DNA of 64,000 bases from Duganella flavida (GCF_009857445.1 NZ_WWCN01000013.1:1-64000), one strand, 5' to 3'; counted from the stretch's first letter, positions 26,302-35,209 are shown. Translations and numbers: made by a program. Notes: a model not told the origin generated them from the letters alone.

Positions 26302-27738
26302 GTGAAAACACCTACCGTATCAACCATGGTCGCAGCCGTGGCGCTCGCACTGGCCGGCTGCGCCAGCGTGCCGCCCGACAGCAACGCGCTGGCCAAGCGC
26401 GATATCGCCGGCGCCGAACTCTCGTCCAGCATCAAACTGGCCAACGAAGGCTGGCCGCAAGCGCAGTGGTGGACCGCCTACCACGACGAGCAGCTCAACG
26501 CCATCATCAAGCAAGCCTTGGCCGGCGGCCCGTCGCTGGAAGTGGCGGCAGCGCACATCGGCAGCGCGCGTTCCTCGCTGTCGCGCAGCGTGGCCGATTT
26601 GGGCGTTGACATCAGCGCCTACGCCAACGCCAACCGTCAGCGCTACTCGGGCACCGGCTTGTTCCCAGCGCCGATCGGCGGCGCCTACTTCACCGACGAA
26701 ACGCTGCGCCTTGACCTGCGCTACAACTTCGACTGGTGGGGCAAAAACCGCGCGCAAGTGGCGGCCGCCGTCGGCGAACTGAATGCCGGCCGTGCCGCCT
26801 ACGCGGAAGCCGAGCAAGCGCTGGCTGCCTCCATCGCCCAAAGCTATTTCCGCCTGCAAGGCGCGTGGGCGCGATTGGCGAACACCGAGCAATTGGCGGC
26901 CACGCAGGACGCGCTGGTGCAGGACAAAGCCAAACGCATCGCGCGCGGGCTGTCCAACGCCGACGAACAACGCGCCGCCCAGTCGGAGCTGAACCTGATG
27001 CGCAAACAGCAGGCGCAACTCAAGGCCGATATCGAACACGAACGCGAAGCCCTGCGCGCGCTGGCCGGCGCCGACAACACCGCGCTGGCAGACCTAAAGC
27101 CGGTGGCCGTGTCGCCCGCGCCGCACGCCCTGCCCGCGCGCCTCGGCATGGAACTGCTGGGACGCCGTCCAGACCTGCAGGCAGCGCGCTGGAAGCTAGA
27201 AGCTTCCATCAGCAAAATCGACGCCGCCAAAGCCGCGTTCTATCCGGACCTGAATCTAAACGCCTCCATCGGCCTCGATACCGTCAAAGTCGAAAACCTG
27301 CTGCAGGCAGCCAGCCGCACCGTGTATCTCGGCCCGACGCTGACACTGCCGCTGTTCGACAGCAAGCGCCTCGACGCGCAGCTGGATGGCGCACGCACCA
27401 GCCGCAATGAGCGCATCGCCGAATACAACCAGACCATCATCGAAGCCGTGCGCGAAGTCGCGCAAGGCGGGGCGCAACTGCAAGGCATCGAGCAGCAGAT
27501 CGTGCAGCAAAGCGCAGCGACCACGCTGGCACGCGCGCAACTGGCGTCGGCGCAATCGCGCATGGATCATGGGCTGACGAATAACAGCAGCGTACTGAAT
27601 GCGCGCCTGTCCCTGCTCAAGCAGCAGGACGCCGACCTGTATCTGCAACAAGTACAACTGCTGGCCGAAGTGGCGCTGACCAATGCGCTGGGCGGCGGCT
27701 ATCACGAAGAAGCGCCGCTGGCGACTGTCACCAAATAG
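26302..27738 (+). CDS. Efflux outer-membrane factor lipoprotein (NodT family)
   Basis: 478 residues with a GTG start at 26302, nine bases after AAGGAG. An ATG at 26297 only opens a two-codon frame (ATG AAG TGA). The lipoprotein signal has lipobox LAGC. It has two outer-membrane-efflux repeats, with the diagnostic LGRRPDLQAARWKLEASISKI segment in the middle. It provides the TolC-like channel for the EmrA/EmrB-like pair. Weak similarity to the other channel gene (3269-4765) reflects the shared family. Confidence 0.93.
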   Translation: MKTPTVSTMVAAVALALAGCASVPPDSNALAKRDIAGAELSSSIKLANEGWPQAQWWTAYHDEQLNAIIKQALAGGPSLEVAAAHIGSARSSLSRSVADLGVDISAYANANRQRYSGTGLFPAPIGGAYFTDETLRLDLRYNFDWWGKNRAQVAAAVGELNAGRAAYAEAEQALAASIAQSYFRLQGAWARLANTEQLAATQDALVQDKAKRIARGLSNADEQRAAQSELNLMRKQQAQLKADIEHEREALRALAGADNTALADLKPVAVSPAPHALPARLGMELLGRRPDLQAARWKLEASISKIDAAKAAFYPDLNLNASIGLDTVKVENLLQAASRTVYLGPTLTLPLFDSKRLDAQLDGARTSRNERIAEYNQTIIEAVREVAQGGAQLQGIEQQIVQQSAATTLARAQLASAQSRMDHGLTNNSSVLNARLSLLKQQDADLYLQQVQLLAEVALTNALGGGYHEEAPLATVTK

Positions 27739-27747
27739 GATCACATC

Positions 27748-28896
27748 ATGAGCACTGAAACCACCAAACCAAACGACAACAAGCGCAAGACCGTGCTGGC
27801 GGGGATCACGCTGGCCTTCGTCGCCGCCGGTGCAGCGTACGCGGTTTACTACGAGAGCGTGCTGTCCAAAGTGCAGGAGACCGACAACGCCTACGTGGGC
27901 GGCAACCTGGTCAACCTGTCGTCGCAAGTGACCGGCAACGTGACCGAGATCCGCGCCGACGAAACGCAGATGGTGCAAGCCGGCGCGCCGCTGATCCAGC
28001 TCGATGCAGCCGATGCTGACATCGCGCTGGCACAAGCCGACGCCAAACTGGGCGCCGCCGTACGCCAGCAACGCCAGCGTTATGCGGACGTGGCGCAGTA
28101 CGACGCCACCATCACGCTGCGCAAGCTGCAATTGAAAAATGCCGAAGACGATTTGGCGCGCCGCAAGCCGCTGGCCGCCGACCACACCGTGTCGGGCGAA
28201 GAAGTCGAACACGCACGCCAGGCTGTAGACGATGCGCGCGCTGCGATTGCGGTGGCGATCAAGCAGGAAGAAGCGGCCAAGGCTGGCGTCAACGGCGTGA
28301 GCGTGGCACAGCACCCGGCGGTGCAGGCAGCGAAAGCGGACTATGTGCAAGCGTGGCTGGCGTCGCGCCGCAATACCATTTTGGCCCCGGTGTCGGGCTA
28401 CGTCGCCAAGCGCAGCGTGCAGATTGGCGCGCGCGCCACGCCGGGCACTTCGCTGATGGCGATTGTGCCGCTGGACCAGCTGTGGGTGGACGCCAACTTC
28501 AAGGAATCGGAACTGAAGAACATCCGCGTCGGCCAGGCGGCCAAGGTGGAAGCGGACATGTACGGCAGCAAAGTGGAATTCCACGGCCGCGTGGTGGGGC
28601 TGTCGGCGGGCACCGGCAGCGCGTTCTCACTGCTGCCGGCGCAAAACGCCAGCGGCAACTGGATCAAGGTGGTGCAGCGCCTGCCGGTGCGCATCGCGCT
28701 CGATCCGAAAGAGCTAAAAGACCACCCGCTGCGTATCGGCCTGTCGACCACCGTCTCGGTGGACATCAGCAAAACCGACGGCCCGGTGCTGGGCGCAGCG
28801 ATGCCGCAAACGCCGGTCTACACCACGCAAGCGCTGACGCAGCCGCTGCAACAAGCCGCCACCGCCGCCGACGTCATCATCGCTAAAAATCTTTAA
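27748..28896 (+). CDS. emrA: EmrA/HlyD-family adaptor protein
   Basis: 382 residues. A cytoplasmic N-terminus and one transmembrane helix (about 13-32) are followed by the lipoyl half TDNAYVGGNLVNLSSQVTG, a long helical hairpin and the second lipoyl half (ILAPVSGYVAKRSVQIGARA), then a beta-barrel (LDQLWVDANFKESEL). This is the standard EmrA/HlyD arrangement linking the MFS pump to the outer-membrane channel. Its stop codon overlaps that of the convergent gene at 28893. Confidence 0.94.
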   Translation: MSTETTKPNDNKRKTVLAGITLAFVAAGAAYAVYYESVLSKVQETDNAYVGGNLVNLSSQVTGNVTEIRADETQMVQAGAPLIQLDAADADIALAQADAKLGAAVRQQRQRYADVAQYDATITLRKLQLKNAEDDLARRKPLAADHTVSGEEVEHARQAVDDARAAIAVAIKQEEAAKAGVNGVSVAQHPAVQAAKADYVQAWLASRRNTILAPVSGYVAKRSVQIGARATPGTSLMAIVPLDQLWVDANFKESELKNIRVGQAAKVEADMYGSKVEFHGRVVGLSAGTGSAFSLLPAQNASGNWIKVVQRLPVRIALDPKELKDHPLRIGLSTTVSVDISKTDGPVLGAAMPQTPVYTTQALTQPLQQAATAADVIIAKNL

Positions 28897-30455
28897 CGCA
28901 GCTCGGCGTCCAGCTGGCGGATCGCGGCTTGCGCTTGCGTGATGACGCGGTCGGCGATGCGCTGGCGCATGCCGGGCACGCGGCCGGCCGCTTCGGCTTC
29001 CAGCAAAATCGGCGTCAGCAACTGGACGGCAGAATCGCGGAAGCCTTCCGCCACCTGGTCCAGCTGCGCGTTGAAGGACTGTTCGGCGGCAACCAGCTGC
29101 TTGCGCAGCTCTGCTTCAAAGGCCATGCGCTTGTCGCGGATTTCGGTGCGTTTGCGCTTGCCGCCGTCGGTGAACCATTTGAACGCACCAGCCAGCAGCA
29201 CCGCGCCGCCCACAAACGGCGCCACCGGCGCCACCACTGGCAGCACCACGGCCGCACCGATCAGATAGGCCGCCGTGCCGGTGCTGGCCGCCACCGCCGC
29301 GCCGCCTGCCAGCGTGATATTCGCCGCCGTATCGAGCTTGTTGACGATGCGTGTACCGATGCGCAGGCGCGGCATCAGCTTGGCCAGCGCTGCGTGGTGC
29401 TGACGCTGGAACACGGTCGCCTGCCCCAGCTTCATCCCCGACTGGAACAGCCGCAGGTCTTCCTGCAGCAGGTGCAAAGCCTGTTCCTTGCGCCGCACGA
29501 TGCGGTCCAGCCTGCGCTCCATCTCTTGCCCGAACTGGTTGCGGCCCATGCTGGCCCACACGTCTTCGTCTTTCCATTGATCGGTGTTGAGACGGTCCGT
29601 CATCGCCAGTTCGATAGCGTTACCGGCGTCGTGCACGGCGTCGTCGATTTCTTCGACCATCAACCCGCGCTCATAGGCGATGCGTTGTTCGACCAGTACC
29701 AGCCGCTGCGCCACCTGGCTTCTCAAATCGCTGGCCGCACTAACCAGCGGCGTGGCCGCGACATCGCCCGGCGTCAGCAGGCGTAGCTGCTCCTGGTAGA
29801 TGCTGATGTTTTGCGTGATGGAGGCAGTGGTGGTGCTAACCAGCTCCCGCAGCGCAACCTGGTCAATCTCCCCGGCCTGGAAATGGCGCGCGTGGTCGAT
29901 CAGTTCCAGTTGGCCGGCCGTGCGGCCGAAGTCCGCCACCGCGTCGGCCAGCGAACGGCCGCGCACCAATCGGCGCGCCTGCTCGCCAAGATTGGCGAAG
30001 ATGCCGCGCTCTTCGGCCGGCGGCAAGCGATTCAGATCTTCCGGCGACAAGCGCACCGACAGCACTTTCGCCAGCCGCTGCGCCAGCGCGCGCGCCTCGG
30101 CGCCGTGCAGCGCCAGCAAAGGAATTGCCATGCCCAGCGCCTGCTCGCGCGCTTGCTGCTCGATGCCGGTGCAGCTGCGGCCAAGCGCATTCAGCGCCCA
30201 GTCGACTTCCACGCCGGACTCAATGGCGTTTAAAACCAGTGCGGTGAAAACGGCGGAGGATTGGCCGTCGCCAGCGATGTCAGTGACGGCGGCGAACTGG
30301 GCCAGCGTGAGGCTGCCCTCGTGACCGGCGATCGCGCCCACCGCCCGCGCGTAGGCGGAGCTGAAACTCTGGTCGGACGACAAATGCTCGTCCAATGAGC
30401 GCACGACGAGCTGCGAGGAAGGATGCACACCTGCTCCAGTTGGTTGTGATGCCAT
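28893..30455 (-). CDS. Helical membrane-associated protein of unknown function
   Basis: 520 residues from the ATG at 30455; no clear ribosome-binding site is visible. Residues about 35-140 are compact helices suggestive of a TerB-like bundle, and about 150-375 are long Glu/Arg/Gln/Leu-rich helices. A hydrophobic hairpin spans about 377-428 (ITLAGGAAVAASTGTAAYLIG, VVAPVAPFVGGAVLL) and is followed by a Lys/Arg cluster (GGKRKRTEIRDKR) and amphipathic helices. The second half resembles the stalk and membrane paddle of bacterial dynamin-like proteins, but no P-loop (GxxxxGKS/T) is present. Function is not assigned. Confidence 0.7.
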   Translation of the reverse strand: MASQPTGAGVHPSSQLVVRSLDEHLSSDQSFSSAYARAVGAIAGHEGSLTLAQFAAVTDIAGDGQSSAVFTALVLNAIESGVEVDWALNALGRSCTGIEQQAREQALGMAIPLLALHGAEARALAQRLAKVLSVRLSPEDLNRLPPAEERGIFANLGEQARRLVRGRSLADAVADFGRTAGQLELIDHARHFQAGEIDQVALRELVSTTTASITQNISIYQEQLRLLTPGDVAATPLVSAASDLRSQVAQRLVLVEQRIAYERGLMVEEIDDAVHDAGNAIELAMTDRLNTDQWKDEDVWASMGRNQFGQEMERRLDRIVRRKEQALHLLQEDLRLFQSGMKLGQATVFQRQHHAALAKLMPRLRIGTRIVNKLDTAANITLAGGAAVAASTGTAAYLIGAAVVLPVVAPVAPFVGGAVLLAGAFKWFTDGGKRKRTEIRDKRMAFEAELRKQLVAAEQSFNAQLDQVAEGFRDSAVQLLTPILLEAEAAGRVPGMRQRIADRVITQAQAAIRQLDAELR

Positions 30456-30480
30456 TATGGCATTGTAACTGAAGCGCGGC

Positions 30481-30741
30481 TTAGTGCGGCAGGTAGCGCA
30501 CGATGGCAATCACAGCGCCAATGGTCAGGCTAGTCTGTGCGATGAACAAGGAGATCATCCATTTCAGCATGTCAAACTTGAGGTCTCCTAATTGTTGCGC
30601 GAGTTCGGCCTTCACCCACGCCTTAGAAGCAAGACTTTCCAAGACCTCGCCCAGCGCATCAGCATGCGCAGTCGCCTGTTCGGGCGGCACACCGGCCGTT
30701 TCAAGCGTCTTGCGGTATTTGGTGGATTCGACGGAATTCAT
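30481..30741 (-). CDS. Small coiled-coil protein with C-terminal membrane anchor
   Basis: 86 residues from the ATG at 30741; a GTG at 30756 with GGAGG only three bases before it is an alternative. The first 55 residues are helical and charged (AGVPPEQATAHADALGEVL, AWVKAELAQQLGDLKFDMLKW), and one transmembrane helix follows (about 60-82). It is the common DUF1640-like tail-anchored design, of unknown role. It precedes the 520-residue membrane protein by 26 bases, so the two are probably co-transcribed. Confidence 0.75.
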   Translation of the reverse strand: MNSVESTKYRKTLETAGVPPEQATAHADALGEVLESLASKAWVKAELAQQLGDLKFDMLKWMISLFIAQTSLTIGAVIAIVRYLPH

Positions 30742-30795
30742 GGGAACAGTATGCACCGCCCTCCACCGAATGCAAACGACACACTTTGATTTAGA

Positions 30796-31293
30796 TCATC
30801 CCTGCACTACTTCGGTCGACAAAGTCAGTGTTTCCTTGATCTCCTCCATCACGACATAGCTTTTCGACTGCGCCGCACCGGGCAGGCTGAGCAGCATTTC
30901 GCCCAGCAGCTTGCGGTACTCGGCCATTTCGTGGATGCGCGCCTTGATCAGGTAGTCGAAATCGCCCGACACCAGATGACACTCCTGCACTTCGGGAATG
31001 CGCAGCACCTCGCGCCGGAACTGCTCAAACGCCGGCCCGGACTTCTGGTTCAGCGTGATCTCGACAAACACCAGCAGCTTGGCCCCCAGCGAGGGCGGAT
31101 CAATCCGCGCATGATAGCCGGTAATCACGCCATCGCGCTCCAGGCGCTTGACGCGCTCGATGGTCGGTGTGGTCGACAAGCCCACCTGCTCGCCCAGGTC
31201 TTTCATCGAGATGCGCCCATCCTCCTGCAGGATCTGCAATATCTTTCGATCAAGCTTGTCCAGCCCGCGGACCGATTCTTTTTGAATTCTCAT
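30796..31293 (-). CDS. Lrp/AsnC-family regulator divergent from dadA
   Basis: 165 residues. N-terminal HTH (about 12-60: LDRKILQILQEDGRISMKDL, STTPTIERVKRLERDGVI) and C-terminal RAM ligand-binding domain (VFVEITLNQKSGPAFEQF, CHLVSGDFDYLIKARI). It is divergently transcribed from the D-amino-acid dehydrogenase gene, as Lrp/DadR regulators usually are, so control of dadA in response to alanine or a related amino acid is likely. A weak inverted repeat lies in the shared intergenic region. Confidence 0.94.
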   Translation of the reverse strand: MRIQKESVRGLDKLDRKILQILQEDGRISMKDLGEQVGLSTTPTIERVKRLERDGVITGYHARIDPPSLGAKLLVFVEITLNQKSGPAFEQFRREVLRIPEVQECHLVSGDFDYLIKARIHEMAEYRKLLGEMLLSLPGAAQSKSYVVMEEIKETLTLSTEVVQG

Positions 31294-31301
31294 GAAAATC
31301 C

Positions 31302-31325
31302 ACTGTTTTTAAGAAAATATACAGT
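31302..31325. promoter_or_regulatory. Candidate Lrp-type site between lrp and dadA
   Basis: ACTGT (31302-31306) and ACAGT (31321-31325) flank an A/T-rich core containing TTTTTAAGAAAAT, the same 13 bases found in the lldD palindrome at 14916-14928. A/T-rich symmetric sites are typical for Lrp. Confidence 0.4.
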
Positions 31326-31391
31326 AACAAACACTGCGATAACGAGAATACCATAGCGGAATATCTGGTCAATAAATAATCGGGGGCAAAA

Positions 31392-32675
31392 ATGCGTGTA
31401 GTGATCCTGGGCAGTGGTGTTATTGGCGTCACCAGCGCCTACTATCTGGCCAAGGCCGGCCACGAAGTAACCGTACTCGACCGTCAACCGGGCCCCGCCC
31501 TCGAAACCAGTTTCGCCAACGCCGGCCAGATCTCGCCCGGCTACGCCTCGCCGTGGGCCGCGCCTGGCATCCCGCTGAAAGCCATGAAGTGGATGCTGCA
31601 GCGTCACGCCCCGCTGTCCATCACGCCCGACGGCACCCTGTTCCAGCTGCAATGGATGTGGCAGATGCTGCAGAACTGCAATGCCGAACGCTACGCCGTG
31701 AACAAGGAACGCATGGTGCGCCTGGCTGAATACAGCCGCGACTGCTTCAAAGCCCTGCGCGCTTCCACCGGTATCGAATACGAAGGCCGGCAGCAAGGCA
31801 CGACCCAGCTGTTCCGCACCCAGGAACAAATGGACGCCGCCGCCAAAGACATCAGCGTGCTGGAAGAAACCGGCGTGCCGTATGAGCTACTGAGCCGCGA
31901 ACAACTGATCAATGCTGAACCGGGCCTGGCCCGCAACAAGCTGGTCGGTGGCCTGCGCCTGCCGAACGATGAAACCGGCGACTGCCAGCTGTTCACCACC
32001 CGCCTGACCGCGATGGCCCAACAACTGGGCATAAAGTTCCGCTACGGCGTCGACATCACCGGTCTGGTCAGCGATGGCGATGCGCTGAAAGGCGTGCAGT
32101 GCGGCGACGAGCTGGTCACTGCCGATTCCTACGTGGTGGCCATGGGCGCCTACTCGACCGCGCTGCTGAAACAGCTGGTGAAGATTCCCGTCTACCCGAT
32201 GAAAGGCTACTCGATCACCGTACCGATCGTGAATGCCGACGCTGCACCAGTCTCGACCATTCTGGATGAAACCTACAAAATCGCCGTCACCCGTTTCGAT
32301 GACCGCATCCGCGTGGGCGGCATGGCCGAGATCGCCGGCTTCGACCACACCCTGAATCCACGCCGTCGCGAAACGCTGGAGATGGTGGTCAACGACCTGT
32401 TCCCTGGCGCCGGCAACACCGCCCAAGCCAGCTTCTGGACCGGCCTGCGTCCTATGACGCCGGACGGCACGCCGATCGTCGGCCGCACCGGCCTGCGCAA
32501 CCTGTTCCTCAACACCGGCCACGGCACGCTGGGTTGGACCATGTCCTGCGGCTCGGCGCAATTGCTGTCGGACCTGATCTCGTCGCGCCGCCCGGCCATC
32601 CGCGCCGACGACCTGTCGGTCAGCCGCTACAGCAAAGAACACGGCGCGCGCCAGCCTGAACTGGTCAACGCCTGA
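31392..32675 (+). CDS. dadA: D-amino-acid dehydrogenase small subunit
   Basis: 427 residues. FAD-binding Rossmann motif G7-S-G9-V-I-G12 at the N-terminus, DAO-family fold, and the DadA signatures NAGQISPGYASPWAAPGIP and MKGYSITVPI. It oxidises D-alanine and other D-amino acids to 2-oxoacids, passing electrons to the respiratory chain at the inner-membrane face. There is no alanine racemase gene (dadX) beside it. Ends shortly before a strong hairpin at 32690. Confidence 0.96.
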   Translation: MRVVILGSGVIGVTSAYYLAKAGHEVTVLDRQPGPALETSFANAGQISPGYASPWAAPGIPLKAMKWMLQRHAPLSITPDGTLFQLQWMWQMLQNCNAERYAVNKERMVRLAEYSRDCFKALRASTGIEYEGRQQGTTQLFRTQEQMDAAAKDISVLEETGVPYELLSREQLINAEPGLARNKLVGGLRLPNDETGDCQLFTTRLTAMAQQLGIKFRYGVDITGLVSDGDALKGVQCGDELVTADSYVVAMGAYSTALLKQLVKIPVYPMKGYSITVPIVNADAAPVSTILDETYKIAVTRFDDRIRVGGMAEIAGFDHTLNPRRRETLEMVVNDLFPGAGNTAQASFWTGLRPMTPDGTPIVGRTGLRNLFLNTGHGTLGWTMSCGSAQLLSDLISSRRPAIRADDLSVSRYSKEHGARQPELVNA

Positions 32676-32689
32676 GTTAGCTTTACCCC

Positions 32690-32720
32690 GTTCGCGGCGC
32701 CCCATTCCGGCGCCGCGAAC
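32690..32720. terminator. Long perfect hairpin after dadA
   Basis: GTTCGCGGCGCC (32690-32701) and GGCGCCGCGAAC (32709-32720) form a perfect 12-bp GC-rich stem with a seven-base loop, 15 bases after the dadA stop. No T tract follows, so it may stabilise the 3' end or terminate inefficiently. Confidence 0.5.
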
Positions 32721-32793
32721 GTCTCCCCTCTTCCCTCCTTACACATCTTCGCGTCACATCTGTCTCATTGCAGACGACAAGCGACGCATAGCG

Positions 32794-32822
32794 TTGAGAT
32801 TGACGCCAAGCCTGCGTATAAT
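32794..32822 (+). promoter_or_regulatory. Sigma-70 promoter of the HDOD gene, probably leaderless
   Basis: TTGAGA (32794-32799, five of six), 17-base spacer, perfect TATAAT (32817-32822). The start codon at 32830 lies only seven bases beyond the -10 element, where transcription would start. Confidence 0.7.
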
Positions 32823-32829
32823 TTTGACC

Positions 32830-33669
32830 ATGAATAAACTCGAAGCATACGGCCACATCGCGGCCCTGGCCATCCGTGGCGAACTCGTCTTTCCAACCAG
32901 CGTCAATGCGGCGCTGCGCGTGCAACTGGCACTGGATGATCCTGACTGTCCGATCGACACCGCCATCAGCCTGGTGCTGGCCGAGCCGCTGCTGGCCGCC
33001 AAGACCGTGGCCATTTCCAACTCCGCCATGTTCAACCGCGCCGGTGCGCCGGTGGTGACCAATGTGCGCGGCGCCATCATGCGCATCGGCTACCAGAACC
33101 TGTTCGCGCTGGCAGCGGCCATGGTGGTGCGCCAGTTCGGCAGCAAGATCTCCGATCCGGCGCTGCGCAACAAGGCAGAAAAACTGTGGGACCACACCAT
33201 CGCCGTCGCCGCGCTGGGCCGCCTGATCGGGCGCTACGTGACTGGCGTGAATGAAGATACCGCGCTGTTTGCTGGCATCGTGCATGAGGTGGGCGGCTTC
33301 TACCTGCTGTCGCGCGCCGACGAATTCCCCGGCCTGCTGGATGAAGATCCGGAAAACTGGCACTCGGCCAGCGAAGAAATCATCACCCGCGAAGTGATGC
33401 GCAAGCTGTGCATCCCGGAGCCGGTGGCCGACGCCATCGAAGGCCTGCGCGACAGCTTCATGTCGATCCCGCCGGATACCCTGCTCGACACGCTGCTGCT
33501 GGCCAACCACCTGACGCCGGTGAAATCGCCGCTACAGGAACCGCAGCGCGACCTGCCGCCGCATTCCGATTCGGCGATTGACCTGTTCATCGATGAACAT
33601 AAACTGGCCAGCATGCTGGAAGAGGCCAAACGCGATGCGGCCGATATGAGCGCCGCGCTGCTGGTCTAG
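32830..33669 (+). CDS. HDOD-domain signalling protein
   Basis: 279 residues. An HDOD domain covers most of the first 230 residues (LVFPTSVNAALRVQLALDDP, LAAKTVAISNSAMFN, IMRIGYQNLFALAAA, LFAGIVHEVGGFYLL). HDOD domains are catalytically inactive HD relatives found in signalling and surface-motility regulators. There is no GGDEF, EAL or receiver partner domain. The start at 32830 is chosen because the promoter occupies the sequence just before it; the mRNA appears leaderless. The ZntB-like gene follows six bases after the stop. Confidence 0.88.
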   Translation: MNKLEAYGHIAALAIRGELVFPTSVNAALRVQLALDDPDCPIDTAISLVLAEPLLAAKTVAISNSAMFNRAGAPVVTNVRGAIMRIGYQNLFALAAAMVVRQFGSKISDPALRNKAEKLWDHTIAVAALGRLIGRYVTGVNEDTALFAGIVHEVGGFYLLSRADEFPGLLDEDPENWHSASEEIITREVMRKLCIPEPVADAIEGLRDSFMSIPPDTLLDTLLLANHLTPVKSPLQEPQRDLPPHSDSAIDLFIDEHKLASMLEEAKRDAADMSAALLV

Positions 33670-33675
33670 TTCACG

Positions 33676-34701
33676 ATGCAGAGCACGCCGCAGTCCTACG
33701 GTTCCGATCAATCCGGCATGGTATGCGGCTATCTGTTTGGCCGTAGCGCCGACGGCAAAGGCCAGCCACTCGATACCGACTCCGCCTGTACATGGATGAA
33801 AGAACGCGAGCAACATCCGCAGGAATTCATCTGGTTGCATTACAACCTGGCCAACACCGCTAGCGAAAAATGGCTGCACGAGCACACCTCGCTGCCGGAA
33901 GAGTTTTACGAAAGCCTGCACGAAGGCCCGCGCTCGACGCGCATCGAACTGGCGGACAACACCCTGATCGCGGTGGTCAACGATGTGCTGCACGATTTTT
34001 CGTTCGAGCCGTCCGACATCTCGACGTTGTGGCTGGGCGTGGACAAGCAGATCGTCATCAGCGCGCGCCGCAAGCCGCTGCGTGCGGTGGACAGCTTGCG
34101 CAACGCCGTGCGCAATGGCGAGCCGATCCGCTCATCGGTGGAATTGCTGACCCACCTGCTGCGCGACCAGGCCGATGCGCTGATCAAAATTGTGCGCGAC
34201 GCGATTACCACGGTCGACAGCATCGAAGACAATCTGCTGGCCGGCAAACTGACCACCAAGCGCGCCAGCCTCGGTGCGCTGCGGCGCGTGCTGGTGCGCT
34301 TGCAGCGGCTGCTGGCGCCGGAACCGGCGGCGCTGTTCCGCCTGCTGCAAAAGCCGCCAGCGTGGATGGCGGAGATCGACGCGCAGGAACTGCGTCAATC
34401 GACCGAGGAATTCTCGATGGTGCTGGCGGACATGGCGTCGCTGCAGGAACGTATCAAGTTAATCCAGGAGGAGATTGCGGCGCTGGCCAGCGAGGCCAAC
34501 AACCACAGCCTGTTCGTGCTGACCGTGGTGACCGTGTTGGCGCTGCCGATCAACATCATTGCCGGCTTGCTGGGGATGAACGTGGGCGGTATCCCGCTGG
34601 CGCAGGCCGAGCACGGTTTCCTGATCGTGGTCGTGATCGTCGCGAGCTTTACCGTGATCGCCGGCTGGCTGGCCTTCCGCCGCCAGCGCGACGTGAGCTA
34701 G
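33676..34701 (+). CDS. zntB: CorA-family zinc/magnesium transporter, ZntB-like
   Basis: 341 residues. A large cytoplasmic N-terminal domain leads to a long helix and two C-terminal transmembrane segments (about 278-300 and 310-332). The CorA-family GMN motif is present as GMNVGGIP, and this GGIP form is characteristic of the ZntB branch, which moves Zn2+ (and other divalent ions) across the inner membrane. Its last 53 bases overlap the end of the convergent gene. Confidence 0.92.
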   Translation: MQSTPQSYGSDQSGMVCGYLFGRSADGKGQPLDTDSACTWMKEREQHPQEFIWLHYNLANTASEKWLHEHTSLPEEFYESLHEGPRSTRIELADNTLIAVVNDVLHDFSFEPSDISTLWLGVDKQIVISARRKPLRAVDSLRNAVRNGEPIRSSVELLTHLLRDQADALIKIVRDAITTVDSIEDNLLAGKLTTKRASLGALRRVLVRLQRLLAPEPAALFRLLQKPPAWMAEIDAQELRQSTEEFSMVLADMASLQERIKLIQEEIAALASEANNHSLFVLTVVTVLALPINIIAGLLGMNVGGIPLAQAEHGFLIVVVIVASFTVIAGWLAFRRQRDVS

Positions 34702-35176
34702 CAGCGCCCAGCGCACGCACGCGCCATGCGCCGGCGATGGTGGCAGCAATGCCCATCGCCAGCGCGATGAAATTATCGTGGCGATAATCGCTGCGCACTT
34801 GCTCCAGGCTAGCCACCTGCTTACCGCCGACGGCGACCGTGTAAGCCGTATAAAACTCGCCGCTCGCGAAGCCGATGCCAGTTTTCTGCGCGCGTAAAAA
34901 CTGCACGCTGACTGGATACATGGCCGCATCACGTATCGCTGCGCGCTGCTTGCCATCGGCATCCCCCTTGACATACAGCACCAACTGCTGCTGATCCGAC
35001 AGCCTGAAATACAGCGCCCCGCGCGTCTCTTGCTGCCAGGTTACGCGCCCTCGCGCCAGCTCCAGCTGTTCCGTTTTCGGAAAACGATACTCAAGCACGC
35101 CAAACAGCGCGATCAAGGCGATACCGAGCCAAAGAAAAAAATACGCCCCGCGCTCGCCGGCAAACCAATCCCTCAT
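34649..35176 (-). CDS. Small inner-membrane protein of unknown function
   Basis: 175 residues from the ATG at 35176; a TTG at 35191 is an alternative. Two predicted transmembrane helices, near residues 14-33 and 135-153, flank a soluble, probably periplasmic, domain (ALYFRLSDQQQLVLYVKG, YTAYTVAVGGKQVASLEQVRS). The Arg-rich last 20 residues lie inside the 53-base overlap with zntB and may be a late extension of the frame. No family recognised. Confidence 0.65.
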   Translation of the reverse strand: MRDWFAGERGAYFFLWLGIALIALFGVLEYRFPKTEQLELARGRVTWQQETRGALYFRLSDQQQLVLYVKGDADGKQRAAIRDAAMYPVSVQFLRAQKTGIGFASGEFYTAYTVAVGGKQVASLEQVRSDYRHDNFIALAMGIAATIAGAWRVRALGAASSRRAGGGRPASRRSR

Positions 35177-35209
35177 ACCAAGCCCAATCAAAAAAATGCA
35201 TCATACCCA

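Noticed and set aside
26297..26305. ATG start for the outer-membrane lipoprotein gene
   Set aside because: That ATG opens only ATG AAG TGA; the GTG at 26302 is in frame with the lipoprotein signal.
32690..32720. Standard intrinsic terminator after dadA
   Set aside because: The hairpin is perfect but lacks a following T tract, so it is listed only with moderate confidence.
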